Source: Evansella clarkii (GTDB lineage Bacteria; Bacillota; Bacilli; Bacillales; Salisediminibacteriaceae). Taken from it: 64,000 nucleotides of DNA. Of this stretch, positions 9,134-20,900 are shown one piece after another. A program made the position numbers and the translations under genes. The notes under the pieces were generated by a model. It was not told the origin of the DNA and did no database searches. It saw only the letters and a program-made list of their open reading frames with translations. Positions within the stretch are counted from its first letter, which is position 1, and each line of letters begins with the position of its first letter. The DNA is taken from NCBI RefSeq assembly GCF_002019695.1, contig NZ_KV917376.1, positions 3,784,361 to 3,848,360 on the forward strand, read 5' to 3'.

Positions 9134-12100
9134 TTATTTATTTTTTCTTACTTCCTTCACCTCTCCGCCTTCTACTATATAAATGTAAACCTTATCTAAT
9201 ATATCCCCTAATGCCTCCTCCTCATATTCAGTAAATTCAAATTGAGGATCATTAGTTAATATAATAAACCGCTCTTCGCCATTAAACCGCTCACTAGAAA
9301 AATCAACTAGGCCAAGATTGTTATATTGTTTCACATTCATACGACCATTCGCACGCTCGTATTTTATAATAGCTTCGGTGTAATCACTGGCTATGACTCG
9401 CTTACATTTTCCTTGAGATAATATTTGTAATGACAAAATCTTTTTAGGAGGTTTTAAGGACACATTCCTTTGACGATTTACTAATTCTAGTCTTTCTTCT
9501 TTCTTATTATCTATTTCAATTAATTTAGAATTCATCTGATTGATAAGGGCAGTGTTTCGATTATCTACATTTTCTTGCTGATAGCTATCTAACCTATTCA
9601 ACGTTTCTCGATATTGATGATTAAAGGACTTCTCCAGAAAGATATGTAATTTATTTAACTGTGACTCTCTTTTAGATGCAATTTCATCACGGATTTCCAT
9701 AGCGTTACTAATAATATCATTTAAGAGCTCTTTTTTATTATTTGCGTTTAATTGAGTTACTTCATCTAATAATTGATGATAAAAAATCCAATTAGGATCC
9801 AAAGTAATAATGTCACCAGACTTCCTCTGCGCTAAATGAATCAATTGGTTTTCTAAGGTTTTCCCAGTTCCATCAGTAACGCTAATTTCATAGATTTCTA
9901 CATATATATTTTCAGGTATGTTTGTTGACACTTTATAATGTGACCATGATTGCCCTTTCATTTTTTGATCTATTAATTTCATCGCGGTAATAAAGAGAGG
10001 ATGACTCTCCGAAATCAAAGGGGTTTGTTCTGTTGCCTTTTTTATTGAGTTTGTAAAATGGTAACTCCCTTCGTGATATTCATTATAATCACCCATTTGT
10101 TCACGAATAAATTTAGGCAATCTTTCAATCCGAAAGACTTTTTTATCTTTTGATTTGGCTATCCTTACTTTTTTCTTGTTAAGAACATGAGTTGTGAAGT
10201 TTGTGTAAGACATAGGTGGCACACGGTTAACGATTAAGTTTTCCTTTTGTTTCTTTAAAGCTGATAAGTCAAGATCCTCTTCTGCCATTCTTTCTTCCTT
10301 AAGTAATTCAAGTAATTTTTCATGTTCGTTTGTAAGTGTCTTATCCATATTTTCAAGAATTTCATCTAATCTTTCTCTCTCGATTATCGCCTTTTGCATT
10401 ATTTCTGCTAAACTGTCGTAATTATCTTCTATAATTTCCCCCATAAAATCATAAACTAGGTCACTTCCTAAATCTGTACGCATCTGTTCAATTTTATCGA
10501 GAAGTTTAGCCATGACACTACCTTCCCTTGTATTCTTAGCTACTAGATTAAACACAAATACTTCGTTCATTTGACCAATTCTATGAATGCGCCCCATACG
10601 CTGTTCTAACTTATTTGGATTCCAGGGAATATCATAATTTATCATTTGATTACAGAATTGAAGATTAATAGATTCTCCTCCAGCGTCGGTAGCCAGCATA
10701 ATTTGGCAATTATTTCGAAACAACTCAACTTGTTGCCGACGTTTTTCCATAGAAGAACCACCTATAATTTTTGCAACAATACTAACCCTTTTTAATAGTT
10801 TCTCTTCTAGATAATTTAATGTGTCTATTGACTCTGTAAATATAATGATTTTTTCATTCTGTTGAAGGAGTCCATTAAGACCGAATAGTGTTTCTTCTAA
10901 TTCTTGATATTTCTTCTCGACTTCATAAAATTTTATATGTTCGGCTTGTTTGATAAGTCCTTTTAAAACAAGAATTTCTTTCTTTAATTCTTTTAAATTT
11001 ATCTCATCTGTAGATAGTTCAAGCTTTCTTTCCACTTCTTCCTGATATTCGTTGCCCTCTTCTAAATAATGCTCTGTTTCTATCCTTTTCAATTTATTTA
11101 AATACCTTTTACGTTCTGTCTCTGTTTGTTTATATAAACTAACTAAACGTGCATACCTTCTTTTTAATGATAAATAAATTGCATCAAGAGATGAACTTAA
11201 TCTTCTTTGTAGGAGCATCATTGCGAATGCTGTACTTTCGCTTCCATTATTTATTGCCTTGTTAAAATATTGACTTACATAATTTGTTACTGACTCATAC
11301 AGATCTAATTCGCCTTCAGTTAATTCGAATTGGATCGTTTTTGTAGTACGCTTAGGAAAAATAGGGCTCCCATCAAAGTTCTTCAGATTCTCCTTTAAAC
11401 GCCGAATGATAAATGGATTTGATTTTTCTCTAATGCTCTCATTAACAGAACTACTATTAAATACGTCCTCATCAATTAATTTCATCAAATGGCGGAAGTT
11501 TTCTGAATCACCTTTATGTGGCGTAGCAGTTAGTAATAAAACATGAGATGCTTTTTGGAGTATAAATTCCCCTAGTTGGTAAAGCTTAGTTCGAAATACT
11601 TTTTTCTTTGCTGTTCCTTGAGTGTATGCAGCCATTTTATGAGCTTCGTCAACAATAATTAAATCATAATTGGCTTCTTGAATTAACGGTCGAACATCAT
11701 CCCGAATAGCCCAATACATAGAAGTAAGTACAAAAGGATGTTTGATAAATGGATTTTTCCTACCATATTCCTTCAATATTGTTCGGTTTACAATATGAAA
11801 ATTGATAGAGAATTTTTGTTCTAATTCTTCTTGCCATTGTTTTAACACCAATGGTGGGACGAGGATTAATATTCTTTGTGAATTAAACCTTGAAATTAGT
11901 TCCTTCATCAACATTCCTGCCATGATAGTTTTTCCTGCACCTGGATCATCTGCTAGTAAAAAGCGAATTTGTGGGACTTGAAGCATTCGTCCGTAAACAG
12001 CCTCTATTTGATGAGGTAAAGGCATGATATTCTCATTTTCCAGTGCCCTTGAATTTGAGAACTTTAAATTGTTTTTTAACATTCTATACTGTATATAGTT

Positions 12101-12310
12101 TTGTAAATCCTCAGTATTAACATTATTTTGTTCATTATCCTCTACGCGATAAAGTTTTTTCATTTTCTCTTGTTCTATCAATAACTCATAATACTTGTTA
12201 GTTTCCTCTCCTATGGCTTCTATAATAAAATATTCTGCTATTGGATCACATTTTTTAATTTTTACCGGTTCTGGAAAAAAAGAACTAGAAATAACATCAC
12301 CTATATCCAT
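9134..12310 (-). CDS. SNF2-family helicase, BrxHII/DrmD-like
   Basis: About 1058 residues. ATG 12310 has GGGGGA 7 bases upstream. It is a superfamily 2 Swi2/Snf2 ATPase: motif I LADDPGAGKTIMAG (about residues 118-131), motif II LIIVDEAHKM (about 218-227), motif III LLLTATPHKG, and motif VI QRMGRIHRIGQ (about 568-578). Long coiled-coil-like stretches (about 380-470 and 840-930) follow the helicase core. SNF2 proteins of this class are BrxHII in type 3 BREX and DrmD in class 1 DISARM, and both systems are represented next door. It probably remodels or translocates on DNA for the defence complex. A hairpin terminator separates it from the upstream brxA-like gene; a TATAAT in the short gap may give it its own promoter. 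Confidence 0.82.
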   Translation of the reverse strand: MDIGDVISSSFFPEPVKIKKCDPIAEYFIIEAIGEETNKYYELLIEQEKMKKLYRVEDNEQNNVNTEDLQNYIQYRMLKNNLKFSNSRALENENIMPLPHQIEAVYGRMLQVPQIRFLLADDPGAGKTIMAGMLMKELISRFNSQRILILVPPLVLKQWQEELEQKFSINFHIVNRTILKEYGRKNPFIKHPFVLTSMYWAIRDDVRPLIQEANYDLIIVDEAHKMAAYTQGTAKKKVFRTKLYQLGEFILQKASHVLLLTATPHKGDSENFRHLMKLIDEDVFNSSSVNESIREKSNPFIIRRLKENLKNFDGSPIFPKRTTKTIQFELTEGELDLYESVTNYVSQYFNKAINNGSESTAFAMMLLQRRLSSSLDAIYLSLKRRYARLVSLYKQTETERKRYLNKLKRIETEHYLEEGNEYQEEVERKLELSTDEINLKELKKEILVLKGLIKQAEHIKFYEVEKKYQELEETLFGLNGLLQQNEKIIIFTESIDTLNYLEEKLLKRVSIVAKIIGGSSMEKRRQQVELFRNNCQIMLATDAGGESINLQFCNQMINYDIPWNPNKLEQRMGRIHRIGQMNEVFVFNLVAKNTREGSVMAKLLDKIEQMRTDLGSDLVYDFMGEIIEDNYDSLAEIMQKAIIERERLDEILENMDKTLTNEHEKLLELLKEERMAEEDLDLSALKKQKENLIVNRVPPMSYTNFTTHVLNKKKVRIAKSKDKKVFRIERLPKFIREQMGDYNEYHEGSYHFTNSIKKATEQTPLISESHPLFITAMKLIDQKMKGQSWSHYKVSTNIPENIYVEIYEISVTDGTGKTLENQLIHLAQRKSGDIITLDPNWIFYHQLLDEVTQLNANNKKELLNDIISNAMEIRDEIASKRESQLNKLHIFLEKSFNHQYRETLNRLDSYQQENVDNRNTALINQMNSKLIEIDNKKEERLELVNRQRNVSLKPPKKILSLQILSQGKCKRVIASDYTEAIIKYERANGRMNVKQYNNLGLVDFSSERFNGEERFIILTNDPQFEFTEYEEEALGDILDKVYIYIVEGGEVKEVRKNK

Positions 12311-12365
12311 ATAATTGTCCCCCAACTATGTAAAAATTATAAAAAGGTATTTATATTAAAGAAAA

Positions 12366-12385
12366 CCTTATTCATAAGAATAAGG
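12366..12385 (-). terminator. Rho-independent terminator between brxA-like and SNF2 genes
   Basis: CCTTATTC (12366-12373), a 4-base loop, then GAATAAGG (12378-12385): a perfect 8-bp stem. On the minus strand it is followed by TTTTCTTT. It begins a few bases after the stop codon of the brxA-like gene, so the SNF2 gene behind it needs readthrough or its own promoter. Confidence 0.68.
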
Positions 12386-12389
12386 CAGT

Positions 12390-13103
12390 TTATATTTTTT
12401 CAACGATTAAATTCTCAACTCCTTGGTTGTAAATGGAAAAACTATTTTTCCGCTTCTTTAACTGTTGGAGATTTAGTTTGTACTGAAACGGAAAAAATAA
12501 AGGATGATTCGTAGCCATGTCTACATAGATTGTATCACTCTCTAACACAGTCAAAAGCGTATCAAGTAATAAAGCATGCAGTAGTGGATTATCTATATAT
12601 ACTTTTTGATTTTCCATATATGTTTTATTATTCCCAGGAATAATAATTTTCCAAGCTTTCATACTCATCAAAACTGCACTTGTTGCTACTTCAACTCTTC
12701 TCCTATCGCCATAGGATTCTTTCATTCGTTTACTAATAGATGTACTTGATATATTTTCCTGTACTTGAAATAATCTCCCGAATTCTGTTGCTACATCTTT
12801 AAAAAACGGATAAGCAACAATGGTCATACACCAATGGACAAATAAACGTTCTTCTTTAGTAAATTCATTAAAGTTTTTTAATACCTCTTCTCTAACTAAT
12901 ATCAACTCATCAGGAACGTTTACCCATATCTTCATCAACATTGTTATCGCATTTTTACGTGATTTAGCCCCTGTAATATCTTCGCGTAAGAACCCGTCGA
13001 GTATGGCGTACATCTCGGTTTTGGTGTTTTTTTTTGATTGCTTAGCTGTATAGTCTAAATGATGTATTAAAACTTTTTGATCAAAACCCACTGGTTTGGT
13101 CAA
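12390..13103 (-). CDS. brxA: BrxA-like protein (BREX)
   Basis: A 237-residue helical protein. The start is TTG 13103, overlapping the PglZ stop (TTGA), so it is translationally coupled. The pattern fits BrxA (DUF1819 type): an N-terminal 'TGAKSRKNAITMLMKIW' block, an EERLFVHWCMTIVAYPFFKD helix, then SSTSISKRMKESYGDRRRVE followed by a VATSAVLMSMKAWKII helix, which corresponds to the winged-helix core. BrxA is a small DNA-binding component of BREX phage-resistance systems. Position directly behind pglZ agrees with type 3 BREX, where pglZ and brxA are adjacent. Sequence similarity is modest, so the call rests partly on context. Confidence 0.6.
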   Translation of the reverse strand: MTKPVGFDQKVLIHHLDYTAKQSKKNTKTEMYAILDGFLREDITGAKSRKNAITMLMKIWVNVPDELILVREEVLKNFNEFTKEERLFVHWCMTIVAYPFFKDVATEFGRLFQVQENISSTSISKRMKESYGDRRRVEVATSAVLMSMKAWKIIIPGNNKTYMENQKVYIDNPLLHALLLDTLLTVLESDTIYVDMATNHPLFFPFQYKLNLQQLKKRKNSFSIYNQGVENLIVEKI

Positions 13104-15034
13104 TTCAACCCACTTCCCTTAATTGGTTCAACTTTTACAAATGGTACTAAGACCTCTTCAATACTTATTCCTCCGTGGGACAGTACTTTAGAGTCTTCGG
13201 GTACATACGCCTTTCCGTATGGAGCTAATAAAACGTGAAAATCTTCTGGCAACCCAATATTAGGCCACTTCAATGAAGGTATATTTGTAGCAGAGTTTTT
13301 ATAAATAGTATAGTCATCGTAGATACGTACACGTTCACCTGTTTGATCTACTAAAACTCCTTCTTGAATCCGTCCTACACCGCTAGCACTAGTATTACCA
13401 TGGTCTGAAGTTATATAAATAGTAAAGCCTGCGCTCTGTAAGTCCAGTAAAAAATTCTCTAAATAATCGGAGTCTAACCATAAATTTAAATTAGTATAAA
13501 CACCTTTTTCACCCAAAACTGAGTGGTGAATAAATTGATCAATAATATCAATAACAGCTCCGTAAACCTTAGTAGCTTTTCTGGATAATCCTTTTATTTT
13601 GCTACTATCATAAGTTTCAACACCTAGTCCTTTTTGGTACGTTACATATTGTTTCAGAATACCTTGATCTTCCCAAAAAGCTTTCCACCATTTTTCTTCT
13701 GCAGATGTGGTGGAAATATGTTTACTAAAAGTTAATGGCATTTTCCCTGAAAAGATGGCCTGCCGGGAAACAGATGTTAAGGTGGGGACCCAAGCGAAAA
13801 CACCATTCTCAGTAAATGAAAAACCTTTTTCCTTTAAGTGATTCCTCACTAACATCCAGTCAGGAAAGCTCATTCCATCTAAAACTAACAAAGCAACTTT
13901 TTCATTTTTACTTTTTTCTTTATTTATTACATAAGGTATATGATGTACAAATTTTGGTTTAGGAGATGGAGGTAAACTTGTTAAAGAGTGATAATACTTC
14001 ACTATCCATTCTTGAAAAGATTGGTTAACTTTTTTGAAAAGTTGCTCTGTATCTCTACCAACACGAATAGATGTATGCTTATATTCAGATAGGTATTCAA
14101 TTATATTAATCCAATCCGTATACCTTTTAGCATCCAACAGTTTAGCTTCAATTTCATCGAATAAGTATGATAATTTCTTATCTCCATCTTCTTCTCCTTT
14201 TTCTTCTATACCAGTTCTCATCCAATCTGGAAACAAAGAAGTCTCTACATGTTCTACTTTCTTAATAATACCCTCCATAAATAGATCACTCATCATTCTT
14301 CGAACATCACCGTCAGCAAGTGGACTATTATAAATTACAGTAGACGAATCGCAAATTTGGCCATTCTTAATTTTGGAATACTCTTTTACTAGATCACTCC
14401 ATTGTTGTTCGATATATTTATAAAAGAAGGAAGAAGATCGAATCATTTTCTTTAATGGTAGCTGTCTAAATATATCAATTTTACTCCATTCATCATAAAG
14501 AAAGTTTTGTACTACATTTGGAACTTCTTGATCTTTATAATGAATGGATAGGAGTGCTTTATATAACTCCACTTCCCGATCTATAATGTCATAAGGAATT
14601 TTATATAAATTTCTGATTAAGAAAGATAATGTTTCTTGGGCAGAGGAAGGCCCGGAATATAAAGAATGGAGGCGATCTAATTCATCAAATTCCTCACTAC
14701 TTATCTGGCGGATAACTATAGCTGAAAATTTAGGATATAATGAGTGAATATCTAATTTAATTTTTAATGCTTTTTTCTCAAATTCATAAGGTAAGAAGAT
14801 GTCCTCATTGGCTATCAACAAAATTTTAAATTTACCTTCCTGCTCACGGAACTTTAGTTCATACAAAAAGCGAAATGAGATAGAATCCTCGTATCTTAGT
14901 ACTTCATAACCCTGATAAGGTAAACTATTCAAAATATGCTCATCGTTCAACAGTAAATCAAAGTCCTGAACAAAGAGAAAGGAACAATCTTGATTTTTAA
15001 ACTTGCCAATAATTACATCTCGCCATTTGGACAT
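13100..15034 (-). CDS. pglZ: BREX phosphatase-like protein PglZ
   Basis: A 644-residue protein with a C-terminal alkaline-phosphatase superfamily (PglZ) domain. Metal and nucleophile motifs are visible: KVALLVLDGMSFPDW (about residues 378-392), a TLTSVSRQAIFSG segment about 40 residues later that would carry the catalytic Thr/Ser, ITSDHGNTSASG (about 537-548) and LSHGGISIEEVLVPF (about 616-630). PglZ is the signature protein of BREX, needed for both methylation and exclusion of phage DNA. ATG 15034 sits behind a GGGGGGAAAG site, 13 bases after the methylase gene. The N-terminal half is family-variable. Confidence 0.9.
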   Translation of the reverse strand: MSKWRDVIIGKFKNQDCSFLFVQDFDLLLNDEHILNSLPYQGYEVLRYEDSISFRFLYELKFREQEGKFKILLIANEDIFLPYEFEKKALKIKLDIHSLYPKFSAIVIRQISSEEFDELDRLHSLYSGPSSAQETLSFLIRNLYKIPYDIIDREVELYKALLSIHYKDQEVPNVVQNFLYDEWSKIDIFRQLPLKKMIRSSSFFYKYIEQQWSDLVKEYSKIKNGQICDSSTVIYNSPLADGDVRRMMSDLFMEGIIKKVEHVETSLFPDWMRTGIEEKGEEDGDKKLSYLFDEIEAKLLDAKRYTDWINIIEYLSEYKHTSIRVGRDTEQLFKKVNQSFQEWIVKYYHSLTSLPPSPKPKFVHHIPYVINKEKSKNEKVALLVLDGMSFPDWMLVRNHLKEKGFSFTENGVFAWVPTLTSVSRQAIFSGKMPLTFSKHISTTSAEEKWWKAFWEDQGILKQYVTYQKGLGVETYDSSKIKGLSRKATKVYGAVIDIIDQFIHHSVLGEKGVYTNLNLWLDSDYLENFLLDLQSAGFTIYITSDHGNTSASGVGRIQEGVLVDQTGERVRIYDDYTIYKNSATNIPSLKWPNIGLPEDFHVLLAPYGKAYVPEDSKVLSHGGISIEEVLVPFVKVEPIKGSGLN

Positions 15035-15047
15035 CTTCTTTCCCCCC

Positions 15048-17939
15048 TTACAAACCTAAATGCGTACAAGCATTATCATAGTACATTAATAGTTTATCGT
15101 CTTCTTGAATAACTTTTTCCGGAATGCGTTCTCCTATATTAACAATTGTTTCAAAATTCTTTTCTTTATATGCCTTCTTAAAACCAGCACGAATTGATTC
15201 AGTACGAAAATGTTTTAACTTCTTATTATTCCCTTCTAAATCTTTTAGGTAGCCATCAAATTCTCGTAACAAGGACCTTTCCCGAAGTTTTTCTAAGTCT
15301 GCTTGTTTATTTGGATCAGGAACATACCATCGGTGCATTGCTCTTGCAATCAGTTTTGTGTCGCTAGGTTCTAAATTACGTAAATCTTTATAATTTTTTC
15401 TCAAGTATGTGAAAATTTGGCTTGGAACATGACCATTTCCGTCATATCTTAAAAAATTCTGATTTAAAAGATCGTCTAGTTCAGGAAGGATTTCATGTTT
15501 TGCTATATGCTGCAGTTCCTTTATGAAATTAGGGTGGATATCCTGACGTGTTTGTGGTTTTTTTAACAACTGCTGTCGTATCCATTCTATAGCACTGTTC
15601 TCATCAGAAACAAATAGACTGGTTTGAGTAAACTCTCTAACTAAGATCCTCTTTTTATCATATTCAGCTATTTGACTTTCCAAAAATGCCATACCATCTC
15701 TCATAGGAAATTTTTGTGATACCCCTTGTTGGAATTCTGCAGAAGATAATGGAACCGGCAATCCATTTTGCACATAAAAGGCTACCATACGATCAAAAAG
15801 AACACGAGGAGTTCTTTCTTGAATTACTTCTGCTTTCCCTGTATATCCACTAAACACAGGTAATTGCTCTAAGTGTTGTGCAATAAAAATCCAGGTCGAT
15901 TCATTTAAACTTTCTTGTTTTTTTATCTTTATTAAACTTTCCTTTTTTGGTTTATATGCAGAAATTACAAGATCTTGTTTTACTGCTGTTGAAGTAGTAA
16001 TAGCTTTAAAACTGCCTTTCTTCTTATCAAGAGAGGAGACGTTGGCTATTACAAAGCCTGATTCAGTTATAGAATTTTGTATTACATTCCAAACCTCGGC
16101 TTTAGTGTTAGAAAATTCAACTGTTAACCATCTTCCTGGTTTAAGCACTCTATAAGCTTCACTAAAACATTTAGAAATAAGTCCTTTATATTCATTTAAT
16201 AATTTCTTCTGATATTTGTTAACAATAGCTTCTTCCTTATTATTGGTATGGACTTTTAACCAAGCTTCCCAAATATAATTTAATTCAGAGTACATTAAGT
16301 TTCCACCAAATGGTGGGTCGAGAAAAATATAGTCTATTGAATCTGACTTGATAAAAGATAAATTTGTAGAAGAATTGATTGATTGGATTACTCCTTGTGT
16401 TGATAAAGCCCAGTTCTTGCTTTGTTGAGTTTTTAATGATTTTTCAATTTGTATTAACATATTTAATTCTTTAACTAATGAAGGAATATAATAGGTTCCT
16501 GATAAAGGGCCACCACCAGCTCCCCATTTTCCACTTTGATAAGTTAACCCATACATTTTTGTTATACGAGTAGCGACTCGGGTTACAACTTTACTTAAGT
16601 TTCTAATATCCCCTTGTTCAATAAAAGTTCCTAAAACTAATAAGTTTCTATTAGTATAAAATTTATGAATATGTGTGAGGCCTGCCTTTTTAGGTCGTAG
16701 TGTTTCCTCACCATCTGGTAATTCATCAATTGGTATTGAATTTATTGGTTCAAGAGTGTTAATTATCTTAATTAATTGTCTATCGAATTCATCGGGCTTT
16801 TTTATATAGCGCTTTTTATTATAAGTATAATTTATTAAAACTGGTTCTTGTTTAATTTGTCTAGTTATTTTATTCAAGTAGGGATCATATTCTTCAATAT
16901 ATGATTTATCTATCAAATTCTTTGATAAAAGCACCCCACAATTTGGACAGTCAAAATTATCATTAATAACGCCAGTTTCTTCATTTACAGCTTCATTCCA
17001 GTAAACTATTTCAGATAGACATTCCCGGCAAATGAAAACATCAGACCAGGCCACAAAATTAGTGGTTCCAACAACAGAATCTAATTTATTTAAAGCATGT
17101 GAACCTTTTTCAAGGTTTGTTACATTTGAAATCACTTTCTTAGCGGCACTAATCTCATTGTCCGAAGCATCATGTAAGGTTTTAAACATCCAATTAGTCT
17201 TGTTAGCAGTTTCTTTTAAAGTATCCATTAAATATTTTAATTCTAACTTAGTATCCTGCATATTAAAGTTATAGGAGATATATGAGGATGCAGCTGAAAG
17301 GTCATTTAATATAACTTTTCTTTCTCCAATAGTCGAAAAGGGAACTCTACTAATTGTTCCATCAATATTTTCTATTTTAGTTAATATCTCACTGTCCTTT
17401 ACTTCATAACCAAGTTCCAATAATTCCTTCTCTGAAGAACAAAATTGTGCAGCTACCCCGGTCATTCCAGTACCGGAAAAACTATCCAATATTATATCGC
17501 CAGGTTCAGTATAATTGAGAATATAACGCATGATTGCCTTATGAGGCACTTTTGTAGGGTAGGGATGAAATTTATAACTTTTGTCATACTTTCCTTCAGA
17601 AACATTTGCTATAAAAGGTTTCCGATTATATTCTTCATTTAGACCTCTACCATTCTTATCCTTTTTTTCTTTCTCCCACTCCTCAATATAATCTTTTATC
17701 CAAGGATTTGGGCATGCAGTGTAATAAGGAGGGTCAGATAAGGCAATGATGTCTTCGTCTTCTCCGATTGGAAATCCTTCTATTTTCTTTAGTTCAGGCA
17801 ATTTTTTTCTTAATTCTTCCCTGAAGTATTCTCTTCTCTCTTCCTCATTGTTAAAGGTTATTCCCAAGCAGACAGCAGGTTTGTTATCTGCTTGAGAGTC
17901 TTCATTCATAAAGGAAAGTTGGGTTGATTCTTTTTCCAT
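15048..17939 (-). CDS. Adenine-specific DNA methyltransferase of the BREX-type operon (PglX-type role)
   Basis: A 963-residue DNA methylase. It has a DPPY motif (IALSDPPYYTACPNPW, about residues 65-80), an AdoMet-binding motif (ILDSFSGTGMTGVAAQ, about 150-166) and a second catalytic-like DPPF (IFLDPPFGGNLMYSELNY, about 537-554). A Cys4 zinc ribbon (CREC ... CPNC) lies around 303-335. A large C-terminal region would hold target recognition. In BREX the PglX enzyme marks self DNA. Type 3 BREX normally uses a DUF1156 methylase; I do not see the WWARRP block of DUF1156 here, so this is a variant. A DISARM DrmMI-type origin is also possible. It is the only evident DNA methylase of the block. Confidence 0.82.
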   Translation of the reverse strand: MEKESTQLSFMNEDSQADNKPAVCLGITFNNEEERREYFREELRKKLPELKKIEGFPIGEDEDIIALSDPPYYTACPNPWIKDYIEEWEKEKKDKNGRGLNEEYNRKPFIANVSEGKYDKSYKFHPYPTKVPHKAIMRYILNYTEPGDIILDSFSGTGMTGVAAQFCSSEKELLELGYEVKDSEILTKIENIDGTISRVPFSTIGERKVILNDLSAASSYISYNFNMQDTKLELKYLMDTLKETANKTNWMFKTLHDASDNEISAAKKVISNVTNLEKGSHALNKLDSVVGTTNFVAWSDVFICRECLSEIVYWNEAVNEETGVINDNFDCPNCGVLLSKNLIDKSYIEEYDPYLNKITRQIKQEPVLINYTYNKKRYIKKPDEFDRQLIKIINTLEPINSIPIDELPDGEETLRPKKAGLTHIHKFYTNRNLLVLGTFIEQGDIRNLSKVVTRVATRITKMYGLTYQSGKWGAGGGPLSGTYYIPSLVKELNMLIQIEKSLKTQQSKNWALSTQGVIQSINSSTNLSFIKSDSIDYIFLDPPFGGNLMYSELNYIWEAWLKVHTNNKEEAIVNKYQKKLLNEYKGLISKCFSEAYRVLKPGRWLTVEFSNTKAEVWNVIQNSITESGFVIANVSSLDKKKGSFKAITTSTAVKQDLVISAYKPKKESLIKIKKQESLNESTWIFIAQHLEQLPVFSGYTGKAEVIQERTPRVLFDRMVAFYVQNGLPVPLSSAEFQQGVSQKFPMRDGMAFLESQIAEYDKKRILVREFTQTSLFVSDENSAIEWIRQQLLKKPQTRQDIHPNFIKELQHIAKHEILPELDDLLNQNFLRYDGNGHVPSQIFTYLRKNYKDLRNLEPSDTKLIARAMHRWYVPDPNKQADLEKLRERSLLREFDGYLKDLEGNNKKLKHFRTESIRAGFKKAYKEKNFETIVNIGERIPEKVIQEDDKLLMYYDNACTHLGL

Positions 17940-17952
17940 TATTATCCCCCTC

Positions 17953-20900
17953 TTATTTCTTAACGGTTATTCGAACTCGGTTTTCATCATTATGCCCAAC
18001 CATTGCTCGCAAAAGTTTTTCGAAATTCCCCTTTGCTTCTTGGACTGTAATTGGATTACCATCACCTACCACCTTTATTAATTGCTCAATATCAATTCTT
18101 TCTTGGTGGATTCCCTTTAAAACGATATTTATAGCGTTTATAAGTTCAATTGAAATAGGCAAATTAAATTGTTTCTGATCTATAAACGATATAATAAGTA
18201 GTTTTTGTCTATCATCTAACAACTCAATACTTTCTTTTACCTCTGGATCATTGAAGTTTGTTAACAATGTTTCCGTCCACCTAGTAAGGATAATTTCTAA
18301 TTCCTCTTCCAGGTCTTCGAGAGATATTTTATCTCTGTTTAATTCCTCCCTAGGATTAAAGTGACAATTAGTACATTCAGGTTGGTGCTCTAATCCTTCA
18401 GCAGTTAAATAATAACAATCCTTTAATGATTTTATTTTTTCACGCCATTGATCAAAAACATTACTGGACTTAAAAAGTTCTATCTTTGTTGCCAACATAT
18501 TTATTGCTTCATATCTATTATCCTGAAGCAAAGAGGCCTTTTTACGATTTTCAGTAGCATTGAGCCTACTATCTTGATGTAACTGAAGATAATGGTTAAT
18601 ATATTCTCTTTTCAACCTTTCTAATTCAGCGATCTCATTTGAGCAATTTTCATCATTTTTTAATGCGACACTTAAATTGTCTAATGCTATATCAACTTCA
18701 TTTATCCAATCCTTACTTGGTGAAACGATGTACCTCGCTTTTGTTAAATAATCAGCAATCTTCGTATATTCAACAACTCTTTTTTGTAAATTCTCAAGCT
18801 TATTTAAAGTTTTTAAATGTTGTTTTTCCGCTTCAATTCTTTCTAAGCCATACTTAAGATTTACCATTTTTGCACGGGTATTATATACCTTAATTCCTTG
18901 TAAAAATTCATTTAGACTATTTAACTCTGATTTGTATGCTTCTGTTTCTTCAGCATTAAATAGAGGCCCGTCCCATTTTTGGAACTTGGTATTAAAGTTA
19001 TTTAACATTTCCACTGTACGATTTGTTTCTTCACTTGCTTTTGAGATGATTTGTTTAATCCCCCGTTCAACTAAATCAGGGTCTGAAAAATCTACCTTAA
19101 AGCCCTCAAATATGTTTATTAGTTCCTGGATTTCAAGGATCGGAAGTCCACTTGGCTTCTTAATGTGGCTAAAATAGGTTATTTCTTCGATTGGTAATTG
19201 AACAAATTCTGAAAAATTCATTGCTTCATATGTTTTTCCGCCGATAGTAACGACTATTTCACCACTTTGAATTAATGCCCCAATTACAACTACAAGTAAT
19301 TCAGGCTCCATTTTAAACTTCTTAGTAACTCGTTGATCCGGTGTACCTTGAACCGTATTTATCACTTCAATTAATTCGTTTTGATTTAATACCTGGCCTT
19401 TTTCTTTGTCATTTAATAAGTCAACTACCCACTTTGCATAACCGGAATTTCTTGTTGTCGGGTTTCCAGTTTGGTCTAATAAAACCAAGCCATCAAGAAT
19501 TGCTTCCCCTTGTAGTTTTTTTCTACCATTTAAATAATCTAACGCATCTTTTACATACGTATGCATATTACCTTTCGTCAAATATGAACGTTCAATTTTT
19601 CTGAAACTTGGATAATCCCCATATTTCTCTTCAAAGTATTGAGAAAGCAAATCATGAGATACAGAATCAATTAGATCAACCAACGTATCTGGATTTTGTG
19701 GTAAAAATAGGCCATGATCCAAAACACCGGCTTCTTTACCTCTATATATAACTTCATATGCGTCTACAAAATGATCCTTTATCCACTTCACTAATTTCTT
19801 TTGGTACTCAGTAATTTTGGGTTTATATAAACTTTTATTTGTTGTTGTGTCATTATACATAACGGTAGCTCCGCCATACAACCGAAGTAATTTAATAAAC
19901 TCATCGTTTTTCTTACTTAAACGGAAGAAAACTTCATCTTCTTTTTCTTCATTTTTATATTTTGGCTCCTCAAATGCTTGCAGCATATAAATATAAAAAT
20001 CACGTTCTGGCTGGGCTGTTGATCGTTCGTTAGGTGCACCAAAAAATAAGTAACCTTGACGTTTGACACGTTTTTCCATCCAAGGTATTTCATGTAACCA
20101 AATTTTATAACCATGGACATACGTGTTGTCGGACACTTCGGTTGCCATTTTTAATACATCGAAATAATAACTATCCAATTGGTTATTACTTAGCATTTCT
20201 CCCCGTTGGCTAATTAATTCATCTACAGGAACAGCTTCATCAATATTAATAAAATATTGCCCGTTCTCTTCATTTAGAGATATGAATTGAAAACTTGCAG
20301 CATTTCGTAGATCTTTCATTGCCGAATCGATTGTTGTTTTTAACATATCAGCAACTTCGTCATCGAAGTCTAATAATGTAGAATTACTAATAAAAAGTTT
20401 ATCCCTCATTGCTCCCGATGTAAGTCCAATTGGAGTGTTAAGATCCTCTGTTGTTAAACGAAAGACCGCTAATGCATGTACCATCTGTTCTGCCATTGGC
20501 TTATATAAACTTTTCACCCCAGTTTGAATGGTACCTTTTAAGGTGTTTACTTTGTCCATTATCATTTTGACTCTATCGTTTGAGCGTAAGGAAGAATCTT
20601 CGATAATATAATTCCAATATCGATCAAAAGAAATAAATCCTGTTTCATAGTCTGGTACGTCTTTTGTAATCAACTTTCTAATTTCGTCACTAATCGTTTT
20701 TAATGCAACACGTTTTTCAGCAATATTAACTCTTTCAAACATTTCAAGATAGCTAGGATGGATAGGAAACATATTTACATAGGTATCAATTTCCTCAGCT
20801 AGCCCGTTGTACATCTTCGTAAATTTACTTAAATGTTCTCGGATTAGTGCCTTTTGTTCTTCATTTTTTTTCAATAAGCGCTCGGAAACAACAAAGGCAA